From: Candidatus Babelota bacterium
GTDB taxonomy: Bacteria; Babelota; Babeliae; Babelales; Vermiphilaceae
Assembly: GCA_004375875.1 (NCBI GenBank)
Contig: SOKE01000030.1
Span: 1-64,000 of the forward strand
Length of the DNA stretch: 64,000 nucleotides
Direction: 5' to 3'
This document shows positions 8,702-16,704 of this stretch, in pieces. The position numbers and the translations under genes were made by a program. Under the pieces are notes generated by a model that worked only from the letters and a program-made list of their open reading frames with translations, made no database searches and was not told the DNA's origin. Position 1 is the stretch's first letter; each line of letters begins with the position of its first letter.

Positions 8702-8857
8702 TTAAATTTTTTCGTCAAATAGTGTATCAAAAGAAATTCGGTGAGCCCTGCTAATCTTATTATCTTGATCCTTCGTTAATATGATTATTTCACCGGGAGT
8801 TTCATTCACATTCCAGCCTTCAACATCACGTTTAAGAGCAATAAGTGTTTGCTTACA
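8702..8857 (-). pseudogene. 5'-truncated fragment of a gene like 5772-6914
   Basis: Reading the minus strand from 8857 gives CKQTLIALKRDVEGWNVNET and on to a TAA, about 51 codons. This parallels the last 60 or so residues of the protein at 5772-6914, with near identity around VEGWNVNETPGEII. No matching upstream coding sequence is visible in this frame, so only the 3' end of a duplicate survives. Confidence 0.8.
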
Positions 8858-9017
8858 TACGGAGGCAAGTAATCCTATTCAGCCAACATATCCCAATTTA
8901 TTAATCGTGCCGTAGTTTCGTTATTAGTCTTTTTTAACTATTTAAGATCAGTAGCACCCACATAATATTAAGATCTGATAGTATAAACCGCCGATAGTAA
9001 ACTATGGCGGTCGCTGA
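8858..9017. other. Decayed spacer with a hairpin
   Basis: There is no intact gene here. The minus strand around 8866-8925 can be read as a short frame broken by a TAG (a KKTNNETTARLINWD stretch), perhaps another gene remnant. A hairpin at 8987-9011 is listed separately. Confidence 0.35.
8987..9011. repeat. Hairpin-forming repeat, copy 1
   Basis: ACCGCC and ATAGT pair with ACTAT and GGCGGT, with one bulged G and a 2-base loop. A near copy lies at 9883-9907, where the right arm has drifted. This is a REP-like short palindrome. Confidence 0.65.
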
Positions 9018-9114
9018 TAGACATGTTCAGAAAAACGGCCAAATAGAGTTTGGTTTTAGTTTAAGCCACATCCAGACGGTATATTCTTCATTTGGGATTG
9101 AGTTAAAAATTTAG
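9018..9114 (-). repeat. Dispersed repeat, copy D
   Basis: This is the best-preserved member together with copy B (5641-5732). It ends 51 bases past the stop of the gene 9165-9692. On the minus strand part of it can be read as TVWMWLKLKPNSIWPFF before a stop, so the repeat may derive from a gene's 3' end. Confidence 0.7.
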
Positions 9115-9164
9115 TGATAAATATATTGCAAAAGATGGATACTGTGAAATTAACTTATAACAGA

Positions 9165-9692
9165 TTATGGAATTAGGATAGTCGATATAATTAAAAGTAT
9201 AAAAAATAAAATTAGCCTGGAGCGAAATCGCTTACAAAATCGCATAACAATATTCGCGTCAAGAAATGATCGAATTTCCTTTATTTTCTTTGCCTCATAA
9301 TCTCGGCTTATGCCATCTCCCCATAGCATAAGTAAATCTACATTTACATATGGTATATAAGCTGATGGAGCATTTGGATTTTTTTTACAGTTCAAAATGT
9401 ATTCCAGACTCTTCTCAATAATCTTTTTTAGTGCTGGAAGTTTTATAAATAGCCCCGCTTGATTAACATCTAATCGCCTTAAAATTTGTTTAATCTCTTC
9501 AGTTTTAATCGCATCATTTTCTTGACTACGACTAGGATTATTTGACTGCAATGCCAATTTTTCAAGAATATTTTCCAACTCAAGTAAATCAATACGACAT
9601 AAAACTCGCACTGGGCTATCATTAGCAATATTCTGGGTAAATATGCTAAGTAGCCATGTACTAACAATAACCTCAATGTCTTTAAAGCTCAT
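9165..9692 (-). CDS. Hypothetical protein with C-terminal membrane anchor
   Basis: The protein has 175 residues. The body is soluble and mostly helical. The last 17 or so residues (LILFFILLIISTILIP) form a hydrophobic tail preceded by basic residues (KRFRSR), typical of a tail-anchored inner-membrane protein. A good AAAGGGA site precedes the ATG. It is followed by dispersed repeat copy D. No family is recognised. Confidence 0.6.
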   Translation of the reverse strand: MSFKDIEVIVSTWLLSIFTQNIANDSPVRVLCRIDLLELENILEKLALQSNNPSRSQENDAIKTEEIKQILRRLDVNQAGLFIKLPALKKIIEKSLEYILNCKKNPNAPSAYIPYVNVDLLMLWGDGISRDYEAKKIKEIRSFLDANIVMRFCKRFRSRLILFFILLIISTILIP

Positions 9693-9745
9693 TTATTGTC
9701 CCTTTGTCATTATTAAATTTAATATATTCTTTTCGTCGAACATCC

Positions 9746-9865
9746 TTAAAGAAACATCATTAACTTTTTATATCTTTTTTTACACTCAGGGCAACCGGTT
9801 TGTTTTAATGCTCTCGCACGAATTTCTGCTAGCCACTCATGATTTTCAGAAGAGCTCCACCATTT
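9746..9865 (-). pseudogene. Fragment of a treble-clef zinc-finger protein
   Basis: The minus strand reads KWWSSSENHEWLAEIRARAL, then KQTGCPEC and a basic tail to a TAA. The spacing WW...HEW...I..R...GCPxC is that of the treble-clef zinc domain found in repeats in some giant-virus and bacterial proteins (Pfam DUF4379-like, from memory). The first zinc-binding pair (CxxC) is lost, and a stop codon lies directly upstream in frame. Only a 3' remnant remains. Confidence 0.55.
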
Positions 9866-9882
9866 TTAATCTTATAGTAAAA

Positions 9883-9907
9883 ACCGCCGATAGTAAATTA
9901 TGGGGGC
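9883..9907. repeat. Hairpin-forming repeat, copy 2 (degraded)
   Basis: The left arm ACCGCCGATAGTAA is identical to copy 1 at 8987. The right arm has changed so that pairing is weak. Confidence 0.55.
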
Positions 9908-9909
9908 CC

Positions 9910-9938
9910 TTTGTAAATATGAAAAAATTTGCTATACT
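9910..9938 (+). promoter_or_regulatory. Predicted promoter
   Basis: TTTGTA and TATACT are separated by 17 bases. The nearest plus-strand gene is the symporter at 10227, which would give a leader of about 280 bases. Confidence 0.4.
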
Positions 9939-10048
9939 ATCACATATTATAGCTAAATGGTGCAGTAATAATGTAGAGTAGTAATTGTATACTTGTCTTG
10001 TAGCTATGTTTTTGTAGGAATTATTAGAAAAGTCTATAACTCATCATA

Positions 10049-10082
10049 AGAAGCTGTTTTTAAACAGAAGCTGTTTTTAAAC
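10049..10082. repeat. 17-base tandem duplication
   Basis: The unit AGAAGCTGTTTTTAAAC occurs twice in a row at 10049-10065 and 10066-10082, in the leader region ahead of the symporter gene. Confidence 0.85.
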
Positions 10083-10226
10083 GAGCTTGTGTAACTGCTT
10101 AGATAGGACAGAATGGTTCGGCTTAAAAAGCATGGAGAGGCTTATTTTTTAAACTTATCATTTAATTACTAAACGATTGATTATCATCATGGTACGTCCC
10201 ATGTTGTTGATAAAAAAAGGTTATTT

Positions 10227-11606
10227 ATGTTGAGAAAAATGCCTTTACCATTAAAGTTACTTATCGCTGATTTTGGGTTATTATTGAGCTTATATATAGT
10301 CGATATGTTTATCTTTGACGTATTAGCTCGATTTGATCGGATTGCTTATGTTTCTAAATTTTTATTGCTTAGTTCACAGCTAAAAGGTTTTTTATTAATT
10401 TTTTTCCCTTTTATAATTCTTGCATTTGTTGCAAATAAGTTTTTGTTGAAAAGGGTGCTATTACCAATTCAGTTGCTTATTATTATTGCTTTTGTGTTTT
10501 TCTTTGGCTCATATACCCCTGAATTAGTTGCTCGTATTTTTTATACCTTTAGTTTGCAATTTAAAGGTTTCTTATTGATTTTTTTACCATTCATGCTTTT
10601 TGCACTTGTTTTCACCGGTATTTTAGCATTTCGAAAAAGTGCTACGATTGTGCTTCTGATATTGCTTGGAGCTATTTTTACTTCAGATGTTGTTATTGCA
10701 CTCATATCCTATGTAACTGGTCGATTAATATTGCCTTCACTTGTAGAGAGTATGGTAACCCAACAATTAATTATAAAAAAGAGTTTAAAAACACTTTTTC
10801 CTATTGTTTTGGAGTTACCAGTTAGATTAGAAAAAGTGCTTATTTTTTCAATTTTGTTTGGTATTATTTTTTCTTTTTTTACATTACCACGATTTGAGCG
10901 TGTAATGTATCGTTTTAAAGGTATTGTAGAAAATATATTACGCTATGGTTTTATTCCTACATTGCCGCTGTATGTATTTGGTTTTTTGCTTAAAATTCAA
11001 CATGAGGGAATTTTTACAGAGCTATTTCGGCATTATAGCAATGCATTTATACTTATTTTTAGTGTACAAGCCTTCTATCTTTTTTTCTTTTATCTGGTTG
11101 CTACAGGGTTTTCACTGAAACGCTGTTTTAGAGCAATAAAAAATGCCTTTCCATCTTATTTGACGGCATTTAGTACTATGTCGAGCATGATTGCTTTGCC
11201 TATTTCTATTGATGCTGCCGAAAAAAATACAGGTAATACTGCATTAGCTGAAATGTCGATGCCGATTATGGCCAATCTTCATTTTTTGGGAGTAGCCACT
11301 AATATGCCTATTCTTGCTATGGCAACAATGATGCTTTTCTGGGGAGTTATTCCCGATTTTACCCAATATTTTATCTTTGTTCTGTATTTGTGTTACACCA
11401 TGATTGCCATTTCTGGTGTACCAGGTAGTGGTATTTTTCTTTTGACTCCACTCTTAATTTTACAATTTGGTTTTTCACCAGAAATGATCAGTGTTGTGAC
11501 TGCGTTGTATCTTCTTATCGAACCATTTGGTGCTGCGGCAAACGCCTTTGGTGATGGCGCGCTTATCATTATTGTAAACAAAATAATCAAGAGATTAGGA
11601 TTCTAG
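10227..11606 (+). CDS. Dicarboxylate/amino acid:cation symporter family protein
   Basis: This membrane carrier has 459 residues. Its second half follows the glutamate/dicarboxylate (SDF, GltP-like) fold: a serine-rich hairpin with FSTMSSMIALPISIDAAEKN, then a span with ATNMPILAM, a second re-entrant segment GVPGSGIFLLTPL, and a final span with AAANAFGDGALI. Such carriers import glutamate, aspartate or C4-acids with Na+ or H+. The usual RSSS and NMDGT signatures are altered, so the substrate is uncertain. Residues 51-68 and 111-128 are near-identical (QLKGFLLIFFPF and QFKGFLLIFLPF), an apparent internal duplication. The start has AAAAGG about eight bases ahead. Confidence 0.82.
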   Translation: MLRKMPLPLKLLIADFGLLLSLYIVDMFIFDVLARFDRIAYVSKFLLLSSQLKGFLLIFFPFIILAFVANKFLLKRVLLPIQLLIIIAFVFFFGSYTPELVARIFYTFSLQFKGFLLIFLPFMLFALVFTGILAFRKSATIVLLILLGAIFTSDVVIALISYVTGRLILPSLVESMVTQQLIIKKSLKTLFPIVLELPVRLEKVLIFSILFGIIFSFFTLPRFERVMYRFKGIVENILRYGFIPTLPLYVFGFLLKIQHEGIFTELFRHYSNAFILIFSVQAFYLFFFYLVATGFSLKRCFRAIKNAFPSYLTAFSTMSSMIALPISIDAAEKNTGNTALAEMSMPIMANLHFLGVATNMPILAMATMMLFWGVIPDFTQYFIFVLYLCYTMIAISGVPGSGIFLLTPLLILQFGFSPEMISVVTALYLLIEPFGAAANAFGDGALIIIVNKIIKRLGF

Positions 11607-11707
11607 CATAGTGAATAAAAAAATGGTATGGAATCTATTATAAAAGTTGAAAAAATATTTAAAGCATTTTAAAATATTCAAAAACCTAAAATAAGAAGAA
11701 TGAAGCA

Positions 11708-11959
11708 TTGAAGAAAAATTCGTATTTAAATTTATCTATGTTTATTTCCTTATTCTCTGTCTTTTTTTTATCACTCACTAATGGTGCTCATCAAAATCGA
11801 GTGCTTGAGTAGATGCATGCAGCAGCTCAAAAAAATAAAAAATTAAGTTTGATTGCTGAAAAGTTAGAAAATGTACGAAAAGCTTATGAAACGTTACCAC
11901 CTCCTATCAAAGGGTTTGTTGAAGATTATGTAATCTTTCCTAAAAAGGTAAGCAGATAA
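11708..11959 (+). pseudogene. Small secreted-protein gene interrupted by an in-frame TAG
   Basis: From a TTG at 11708 the frame reads a signal peptide (KKNSYLNLSMFISLFSVFF, cleavage near TNGA). It hits TAG at 11810-11812 and then continues for 48 codons (MHAAAQKNKKLSLIAEKLEN) to a TAA. A strong terminator follows at 11981. The frame is coherent on both sides of the stop, so this is a recent nonsense mutation, a sequencing error, or re-initiation at the ATG directly after the stop. Confidence 0.6.
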
Positions 11960-11980
11960 TCGGGTTGCACTAATAAATTG

Positions 11981-12017
11981 AGCTCCTTGAATTAGTTCAA
12001 GGAGCTTTCTTTGTTTT
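11981..12017 (+). terminator. Rho-independent terminator
   Basis: A perfect 11-bp stem (AGCTCCTTGAA / TTCAAGGAGCT) with loop TTAG is followed by a T-rich run. It serves the broken ORF 11708-11959. Confidence 0.85.
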
Positions 12018-12032
12018 AGAAGATGGTTATTC

Positions 12033-13376
12033 TTACTCTTTAAACAAAGAGAGAAGATCGTATACATTTTTGAAAGATTTCATAGTACATTTTGTCTTTT
12101 CTATTTTTTGATTATGAGCATTTATTATTGTTTTAATGCCAAATTTTTCAGCTTCGCGTATGAATATATTTATTTGATTAATTGGTTTTATCTGACCGGG
12201 TAAACTGATTTCGCCTAGTGCAATGGATTTTTGAGGCAATGGCAGTTGGAAGTAGCTGGAAAGTAATGACAGTGCAATTCCTAAATCGATACCACTTCCT
12301 TTTACCTTAAAGCCTCCACTAACTTTGATAAAAATATCGTGCTTGCTTAGTTTGATATGCAAGTATTTTTCCAAAATGGCTGCGATAAGCATTACCTGTT
12401 TGTGATCAATTCCCGAAATAACGCGCTGTGGAATAGCTAGTTTTGATTCAATAATCAATGCTTGCAGTTCAAGTAATAATGGTCGTGATCCTTCTATAAC
12501 ACTGATTAGCACTGAACCAGGTGAATAACTTACTTCATTGAGCAGATGTTCGTTTATGTTAGGAACTTCAATAAGTCCGTTGTGCTGCATTTCGAAAAAG
12601 CCAAGCTCATTGATTGGACCAAATCTATTTTTTACTGAACGCAAAATACGTGTTTGCCATCGATCTTCACCTTGTAGGTAAAAGACACCATCAACAATAT
12701 GTTCCAATGTTTTTGGTCCAGCAATAGTGCCCTCTTTTGTAATATGGCCGGTAAGCATAACTGTAATATTATTTTCTTTTGCAAGACGCATAAGATAAAA
12801 AACTGATTCACGGAGTTGACTAATGCTGCCAGGGATAGTTGTTGTTTGTGCGCCATAACAGTTTTGAATTGAATCGATAATAATAATATCGGGCTTGTGT
12901 TGTAATGCTGTTGCTATAATATTTTCCAGTTCAGCATGATCAGAAAAAAGGAGTTTGCTATCGATGCAGCCAAGACGATTTGCACGCAGTTTAACTTGTT
13001 GCAATGATTCTTCAGTTGAAAAGTAAAATACTTTGTAATTGTGGCTTAAACCATGAGAAATTTGTAGTAGCAATGTTGATTTTCCAATGCCAGGATCACC
13101 TGTCAAGATGATGATAGAACTTGGCATGATACCTCCACCCACAACGCGATCCCATTCACCAATGCCTGAAAGCATTCGCTTTAGTGCCGTTGTTTGGACC
13201 GTATCAAGTGATACCATTGAGACAGTTAAGTTAGTTCCTTTTGTGGCCCATTTTAATCTTTCTTGTTTTTCTTCTTGAATGCTGTTCCATTCTTGGCATT
13301 CAGGGCAACAACCAACCCATTTAATTGTTTTATATCCACAGGTTGTACAGGTAAAATTTCTTTTTTCTTTATTCAT
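12033..13376 (-). CDS. radA: DNA repair protein RadA
   Basis: RadA is a RecA-like ATPase that drives branch migration in recombinational repair. The 447 residues show the N-terminal zinc finger (C10, C13, C24, C27 with WNS after it), Walker A GDPGIGKST at 93-101, the RadA signature KNRFG, and a C-terminal Lon-like domain (GSGIDLGIALSLLSSYF). The length is normal. The stop lies just past a plus-strand terminator. No clear ribosome site precedes the ATG. Confidence 0.97.
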   Translation of the reverse strand: MNKEKRNFTCTTCGYKTIKWVGCCPECQEWNSIQEEKQERLKWATKGTNLTVSMVSLDTVQTTALKRMLSGIGEWDRVVGGGIMPSSIIILTGDPGIGKSTLLLQISHGLSHNYKVFYFSTEESLQQVKLRANRLGCIDSKLLFSDHAELENIIATALQHKPDIIIIDSIQNCYGAQTTTIPGSISQLRESVFYLMRLAKENNITVMLTGHITKEGTIAGPKTLEHIVDGVFYLQGEDRWQTRILRSVKNRFGPINELGFFEMQHNGLIEVPNINEHLLNEVSYSPGSVLISVIEGSRPLLLELQALIIESKLAIPQRVISGIDHKQVMLIAAILEKYLHIKLSKHDIFIKVSGGFKVKGSGIDLGIALSLLSSYFQLPLPQKSIALGEISLPGQIKPINQINIFIREAEKFGIKTIINAHNQKIEKTKCTMKSFKNVYDLLSLFKE

Positions 13377-13774
13377 TAAGAGACTACCCGAAAATTTCTA
13401 GAACCATTAAATAATTTGTTCAAAATACATAGACTAAAAATAAATTTTATATCAATTATAAACTATAGAGAAAGTTGGTATATAGAGAAATTTTGAAATC
13501 ATAGCTTTATGTTTAATTAATATTAACTGTGCCCTTGTATTAAATATATTGGGCACGCAATATATTTATACTCATATTTATGTCCTGCCGGTAGGCAATT
13601 AATTTTAAGACAAATATATTGTATCATCCTTGATCAAAACTACTAGATGATTACTTCAGATCTTGTAGTAACTTATATTAAAAAAAGATTGAAATGCTTA
13701 CGAAAGCAGTTAGGCTTAAAGTGTATGCATTTGGTCACATTTTTTATAAATTTTGTTCTTTTGGATAAGGCGAT
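13377..13774. other. Intergenic stretch between radA and murA
   Basis: About 400 bases without a supported gene. A 6-bp inverted repeat (GTGCCC 13529-13534 / GGGCAC 13551-13556) encloses 16 AT-rich bases. A 24-codon ORF at 13694-13768 ends just before murA but has no ribosome site. The region must carry the divergent promoters of radA and murA. I cannot place them with confidence. Confidence 0.4.
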
Positions 13775-15088
13775 ATGAAGGGATATTTAAAGGTAGAGCA
13801 TTCTACAAAGTTGCATGGTAAAGTTTCTTTAATCGGTGCTAAAAATGCGGTGCTTGTTATTATGGCATCATTGATTTTAACTGAAGGAAAATCAACATTA
13901 AAGAATGTTCCATTTTCTGATGATATAATGCAGATGATACAACTGTTACGTGATCTCGGTGCAGAGGTTTTATTTAATAAGGAGACACATACATTAGAAA
14001 TTGATACCACTTTTTTGGTACGTTGTCAGGTTAAAAAAGAGATAATGAAACAAATGCGTGCTTCAATTTTAGTGATGGGACCTCTCCTTGCGCGTTTTGG
14101 TAAAGTCAATATTGCGTTACCCGGTGGATGTATTATTGGTGCACGTCCAATCAATTATCATTTGAACAATTTGCGTAAAATGGGAGCTTCTATTCAAATT
14201 GAAGGAGAATATTTATTTGCTCATGCAAAAAAATTAAAATCGCAGCGCATTGTTCTTGAATATCCAAGTGTTGGGGCAACCGAAAATATTGTAATGATAG
14301 CTGTAGCCGCACAAGGAACAACACGTATTATCAATGCATCACTCGAACCTGAAGTATTAGATTTTATTGCCGTTTTGAAAAAAATGGGTGCGAAGATTGT
14401 GATTGAACCACCTGCGACAATTGCTATTGAAGGTGGTGCATTGCTCAAGCCGGTTGAACATACAATTATGTATGATCGTCTTGAAGCAGGATCATTATTG
14501 CTTGCGGCTGCAATTACGGGAGGAAAAATTGAACTTCCGCATGCACCAGCTTATAACCTTGATGTATTTTTACTGAAATTACAAGAGATGGGGCATTATA
14601 TAGAAATTGGTTCTGAAGGGATAGGAGTTACTTTAAAAGCAACGCATTCACCAAAGGCTGTTTCATTCAAGACAGCTCCTTATCCAGGATTTCCAACCGA
14701 TCTACAAGCACCAATGATGGTAGCTCAATGTTTAGCATCAGGAACAGCAACGATTGATGAAACAGTTTTTGAAAATCGATTACTTCATGTACATGAACTA
14801 CAAAAGATGGGTGCACAAATAAAAGTTGATGGAAGTCGTGCAACTGTGATTGGTGTGGATGAACTATATGGTACTCCAGTTATTGCTTCAGATATTCGTG
14901 GCGGTTGTGCTCTTTTGCTTGCAGGGTTGGCTGCTAAAGGAATTACCACAATATCTGGCGTGCATCATTTAAGTCGTGGCTATGAATCCATACAAAAAAA
15001 ATTGAATGATATGGGCGCGTCACTTGAATATGTAGATGCGGCTATGTTTGTACATCATAATTACGGTCGTATTATTGAATATCAATAG
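13775..15088 (+). CDS. murA: UDP-N-acetylglucosamine 1-carboxyvinyltransferase
   Basis: MurA transfers enolpyruvyl from phosphoenolpyruvate to UDP-GlcNAc, the first committed step of peptidoglycan synthesis, in the cytoplasm. The 437 residues cover the whole EPSP-synthase-like fold. Visible marks are GAKNAVL at 21-27 (the Lys/Asn pair), the catalytic loop PGGCIIGARP with Cys119 (the fosfomycin target), and YPGFPTDLQAPMM near residue 310 with the catalytic Asp. An AAGG site precedes the ATG. Its presence says this host-dependent organism still makes peptidoglycan precursors. Confidence 0.97.
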   Translation: MKGYLKVEHSTKLHGKVSLIGAKNAVLVIMASLILTEGKSTLKNVPFSDDIMQMIQLLRDLGAEVLFNKETHTLEIDTTFLVRCQVKKEIMKQMRASILVMGPLLARFGKVNIALPGGCIIGARPINYHLNNLRKMGASIQIEGEYLFAHAKKLKSQRIVLEYPSVGATENIVMIAVAAQGTTRIINASLEPEVLDFIAVLKKMGAKIVIEPPATIAIEGGALLKPVEHTIMYDRLEAGSLLLAAAITGGKIELPHAPAYNLDVFLLKLQEMGHYIEIGSEGIGVTLKATHSPKAVSFKTAPYPGFPTDLQAPMMVAQCLASGTATIDETVFENRLLHVHELQKMGAQIKVDGSRATVIGVDELYGTPVIASDIRGGCALLLAGLAAKGITTISGVHHLSRGYESIQKKLNDMGASLEYVDAAMFVHHNYGRIIEYQ

Positions 15089-15096
15089 CCTTTTAT

Positions 15097-15951
15097 TTAA
15101 TAGCTGCCAGATAGTTCAGTAAGTTCTTTGGTGATTTTTGTTTGCCGTAACTTGTTGAATGTTAATTGTGCTTTTTCGAGCACACCTTCTGCATTACGCA
15201 TTGCATTATCCATTGATAAGAAACGTGCAGCTTGTTCAGCAAGTAAAGACTGAAAAAGAAGGTGATGAAATGTTGCTTCAACAAAAAGATGGGAGAGTGA
15301 ATCTAACAGTTCATATGGTGGCTGTTCCCACACATAATCTTCTGGAAGTTCATATGGACGATCTTTGTGAATTCTCTGCGTAAGTGGAATAATTTGTGAA
15401 GCCTTTGGCTTTTGTAGGAAGAATGTTTTGAGCACATTGCTTACCACGGTAACTGAATGGAACGTTGGTTTTGCTTCTATGATATTAGTTGTCAAATCTT
15501 TCAAAATAGTATTGAGTGTGTTCATTGTGAATTTATCATATTTTGCAAAAAGGGGTGCAACCTGTTTTTTTTGCAGATAATCTACTGCTTTTTTGCCTAC
15601 TGCAATAAGAAGGATATGTTCATGATGATAATGTGCAAGTATCGATTCAAATGCCTTAAACAGTAATGAATTGAAAGTTCCACATAATCCTTTTTGTGAT
15701 CCTATTAGAATGATAAGATTTTTATGTTTCCATAATTTCCGTGGCATGATGATCGGATTATACCACCCAGGGAATGCATTTTTAATTTTATAAAATAACT
15801 GGTTGATGGCATTTTGATAATGAGTAAGTAACTCTTCTTTTGTTTTTAAACGCGAATGATTAGACATCGAGATAAGTCGCATAGCATGGGTAATCTTTTT
15901 TATTGTTTCTATAGCTTTGATGCGTTGTCGCATCTGGACTAGCTCAGCCAT
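15097..15951 (-). CDS. atpG: F-type ATP synthase gamma subunit
   Basis: This is the central-stalk gamma subunit that couples rotation to catalysis in F1. The N-terminal helix is canonical (RIKAIETIKKITHAMRLISM), and the C-terminal helix matches (RFLSMDNAMRNAEGVLEKAQ). The middle holds the Rossmann-like segment LIILIGSQKGLCGTFNSLLF. The frame opens at a GTG (15960), but AAAGGTG overlaps that codon and is well placed for ATG 15951, giving MAELVQMRQR. No other ATP synthase gene lies nearby. It converges with murA, eight bases between stops. Confidence 0.93.
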   Translation of the reverse strand: MAELVQMRQRIKAIETIKKITHAMRLISMSNHSRLKTKEELLTHYQNAINQLFYKIKNAFPGWYNPIIMPRKLWKHKNLIILIGSQKGLCGTFNSLLFKAFESILAHYHHEHILLIAVGKKAVDYLQKKQVAPLFAKYDKFTMNTLNTILKDLTTNIIEAKPTFHSVTVVSNVLKTFFLQKPKASQIIPLTQRIHKDRPYELPEDYVWEQPPYELLDSLSHLFVEATFHHLLFQSLLAEQAARFLSMDNAMRNAEGVLEKAQLTFNKLRQTKITKELTELSGSY

Positions 15952-16111
15952 AATTTTCACCTTTATTAGTTAATTCAGTTTTCCTTTTAAGATAATAGAT
16001 TGATTTCGAGGTTGCAATGAGAAAAATTTTTACTTTTTTGGCTGTTTATTAAACTCCCAATTTACCGAGAGGTATGGTAAACTTATAAAAAGAGTTTTAT
16101 GGAGAAAAGAG

Positions 16112-16699
16112 ATGGTTATTCTTATTGATGGGTATAATGTCTTAAAACAGATTTATGATGGTAAAATGATAAGCGAACAGCAACGGCTTAGTTTTATAAA
16201 TCAGCTAGCGTTATATAAACGTTTGCGTTCACATAAAAAAATCACCATCGTCTTTGATGGTGGTCTTTTCTCTTGGCCTTCGCAAGAGAAGATTCGGGGA
16301 ATTAATGTAGTCTATGCAGGTGTTTCACGAACAGCAGACGAGTATATATATTCATTTATACAGGAACATAAGGCTAAGACAGCTAATATGTTACTGGTTT
16401 CTTCTGATTTGCAATTATGTAAATCTGCATCAGATTATGGGGTATGCTCAATAAGTGCGTCTGAATTTTATAATGTGCTCCAAGAGAGAATACGACCTGC
16501 AAAGAAGAGAAAAAGAAATAATCAGCCGGCAGTAAAGATAGCAGACAATTCGTCGCCCGATGTTGATGCCCTGATGCAAGAAGCAAGTAAACACGTTATC
16601 CTCAAAGAAGAAAATGTGGAGCCGGAATGGCAAGCTGAACCAGATAAAAAGCCTTCAAAGCAAGAACGAGATTTGCTTAAAAAAATTCAAAAATTGTAA
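16112..16699 (+). CDS. YacP-like NYN-domain RNase
   Basis: The first 120 residues are an NYN (PIN-like) nuclease domain of the YacP/Rae1 type: ILIDGYNVLKQ (D6, N9), VFDGG near residue 50, TADEYI near 75 and a late VSSDLQL. Rae1 of Bacillus cleaves mRNA on the ribosome. The C-terminal 60 residues are charged and Lys-rich, perhaps RNA-binding. A good ribosome site (GGAGAAAAG) precedes the ATG. It lies five bases ahead of tsaE and is probably co-transcribed with it. Confidence 0.85.
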   Translation: MVILIDGYNVLKQIYDGKMISEQQRLSFINQLALYKRLRSHKKITIVFDGGLFSWPSQEKIRGINVVYAGVSRTADEYIYSFIQEHKAKTANMLLVSSDLQLCKSASDYGVCSISASEFYNVLQERIRPAKKRKRNNQPAVKIADNSSPDVDALMQEASKHVILKEENVEPEWQAEPDKKPSKQERDLLKKIQKL

Positions 16700-16704
16700 C
16701 CTGG

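Noticed and set aside
9643-9981. Plus-strand frame of 112 codons
   Set aside because: It runs antisense through the start of 9165-9692 and the zinc-finger remnant; no ribosome site and odd composition.
3900-10000. Insertion sequence or prophage as the source of the decayed region
   Set aside because: No transposase, integrase or phage gene is seen, and the repeats lack clear terminal inverted repeats. Decay of a gene-cassette-like region fits better.
15159-15666. Two plus-strand frames inside atpG
   Set aside because: They are antisense to a conserved gene.
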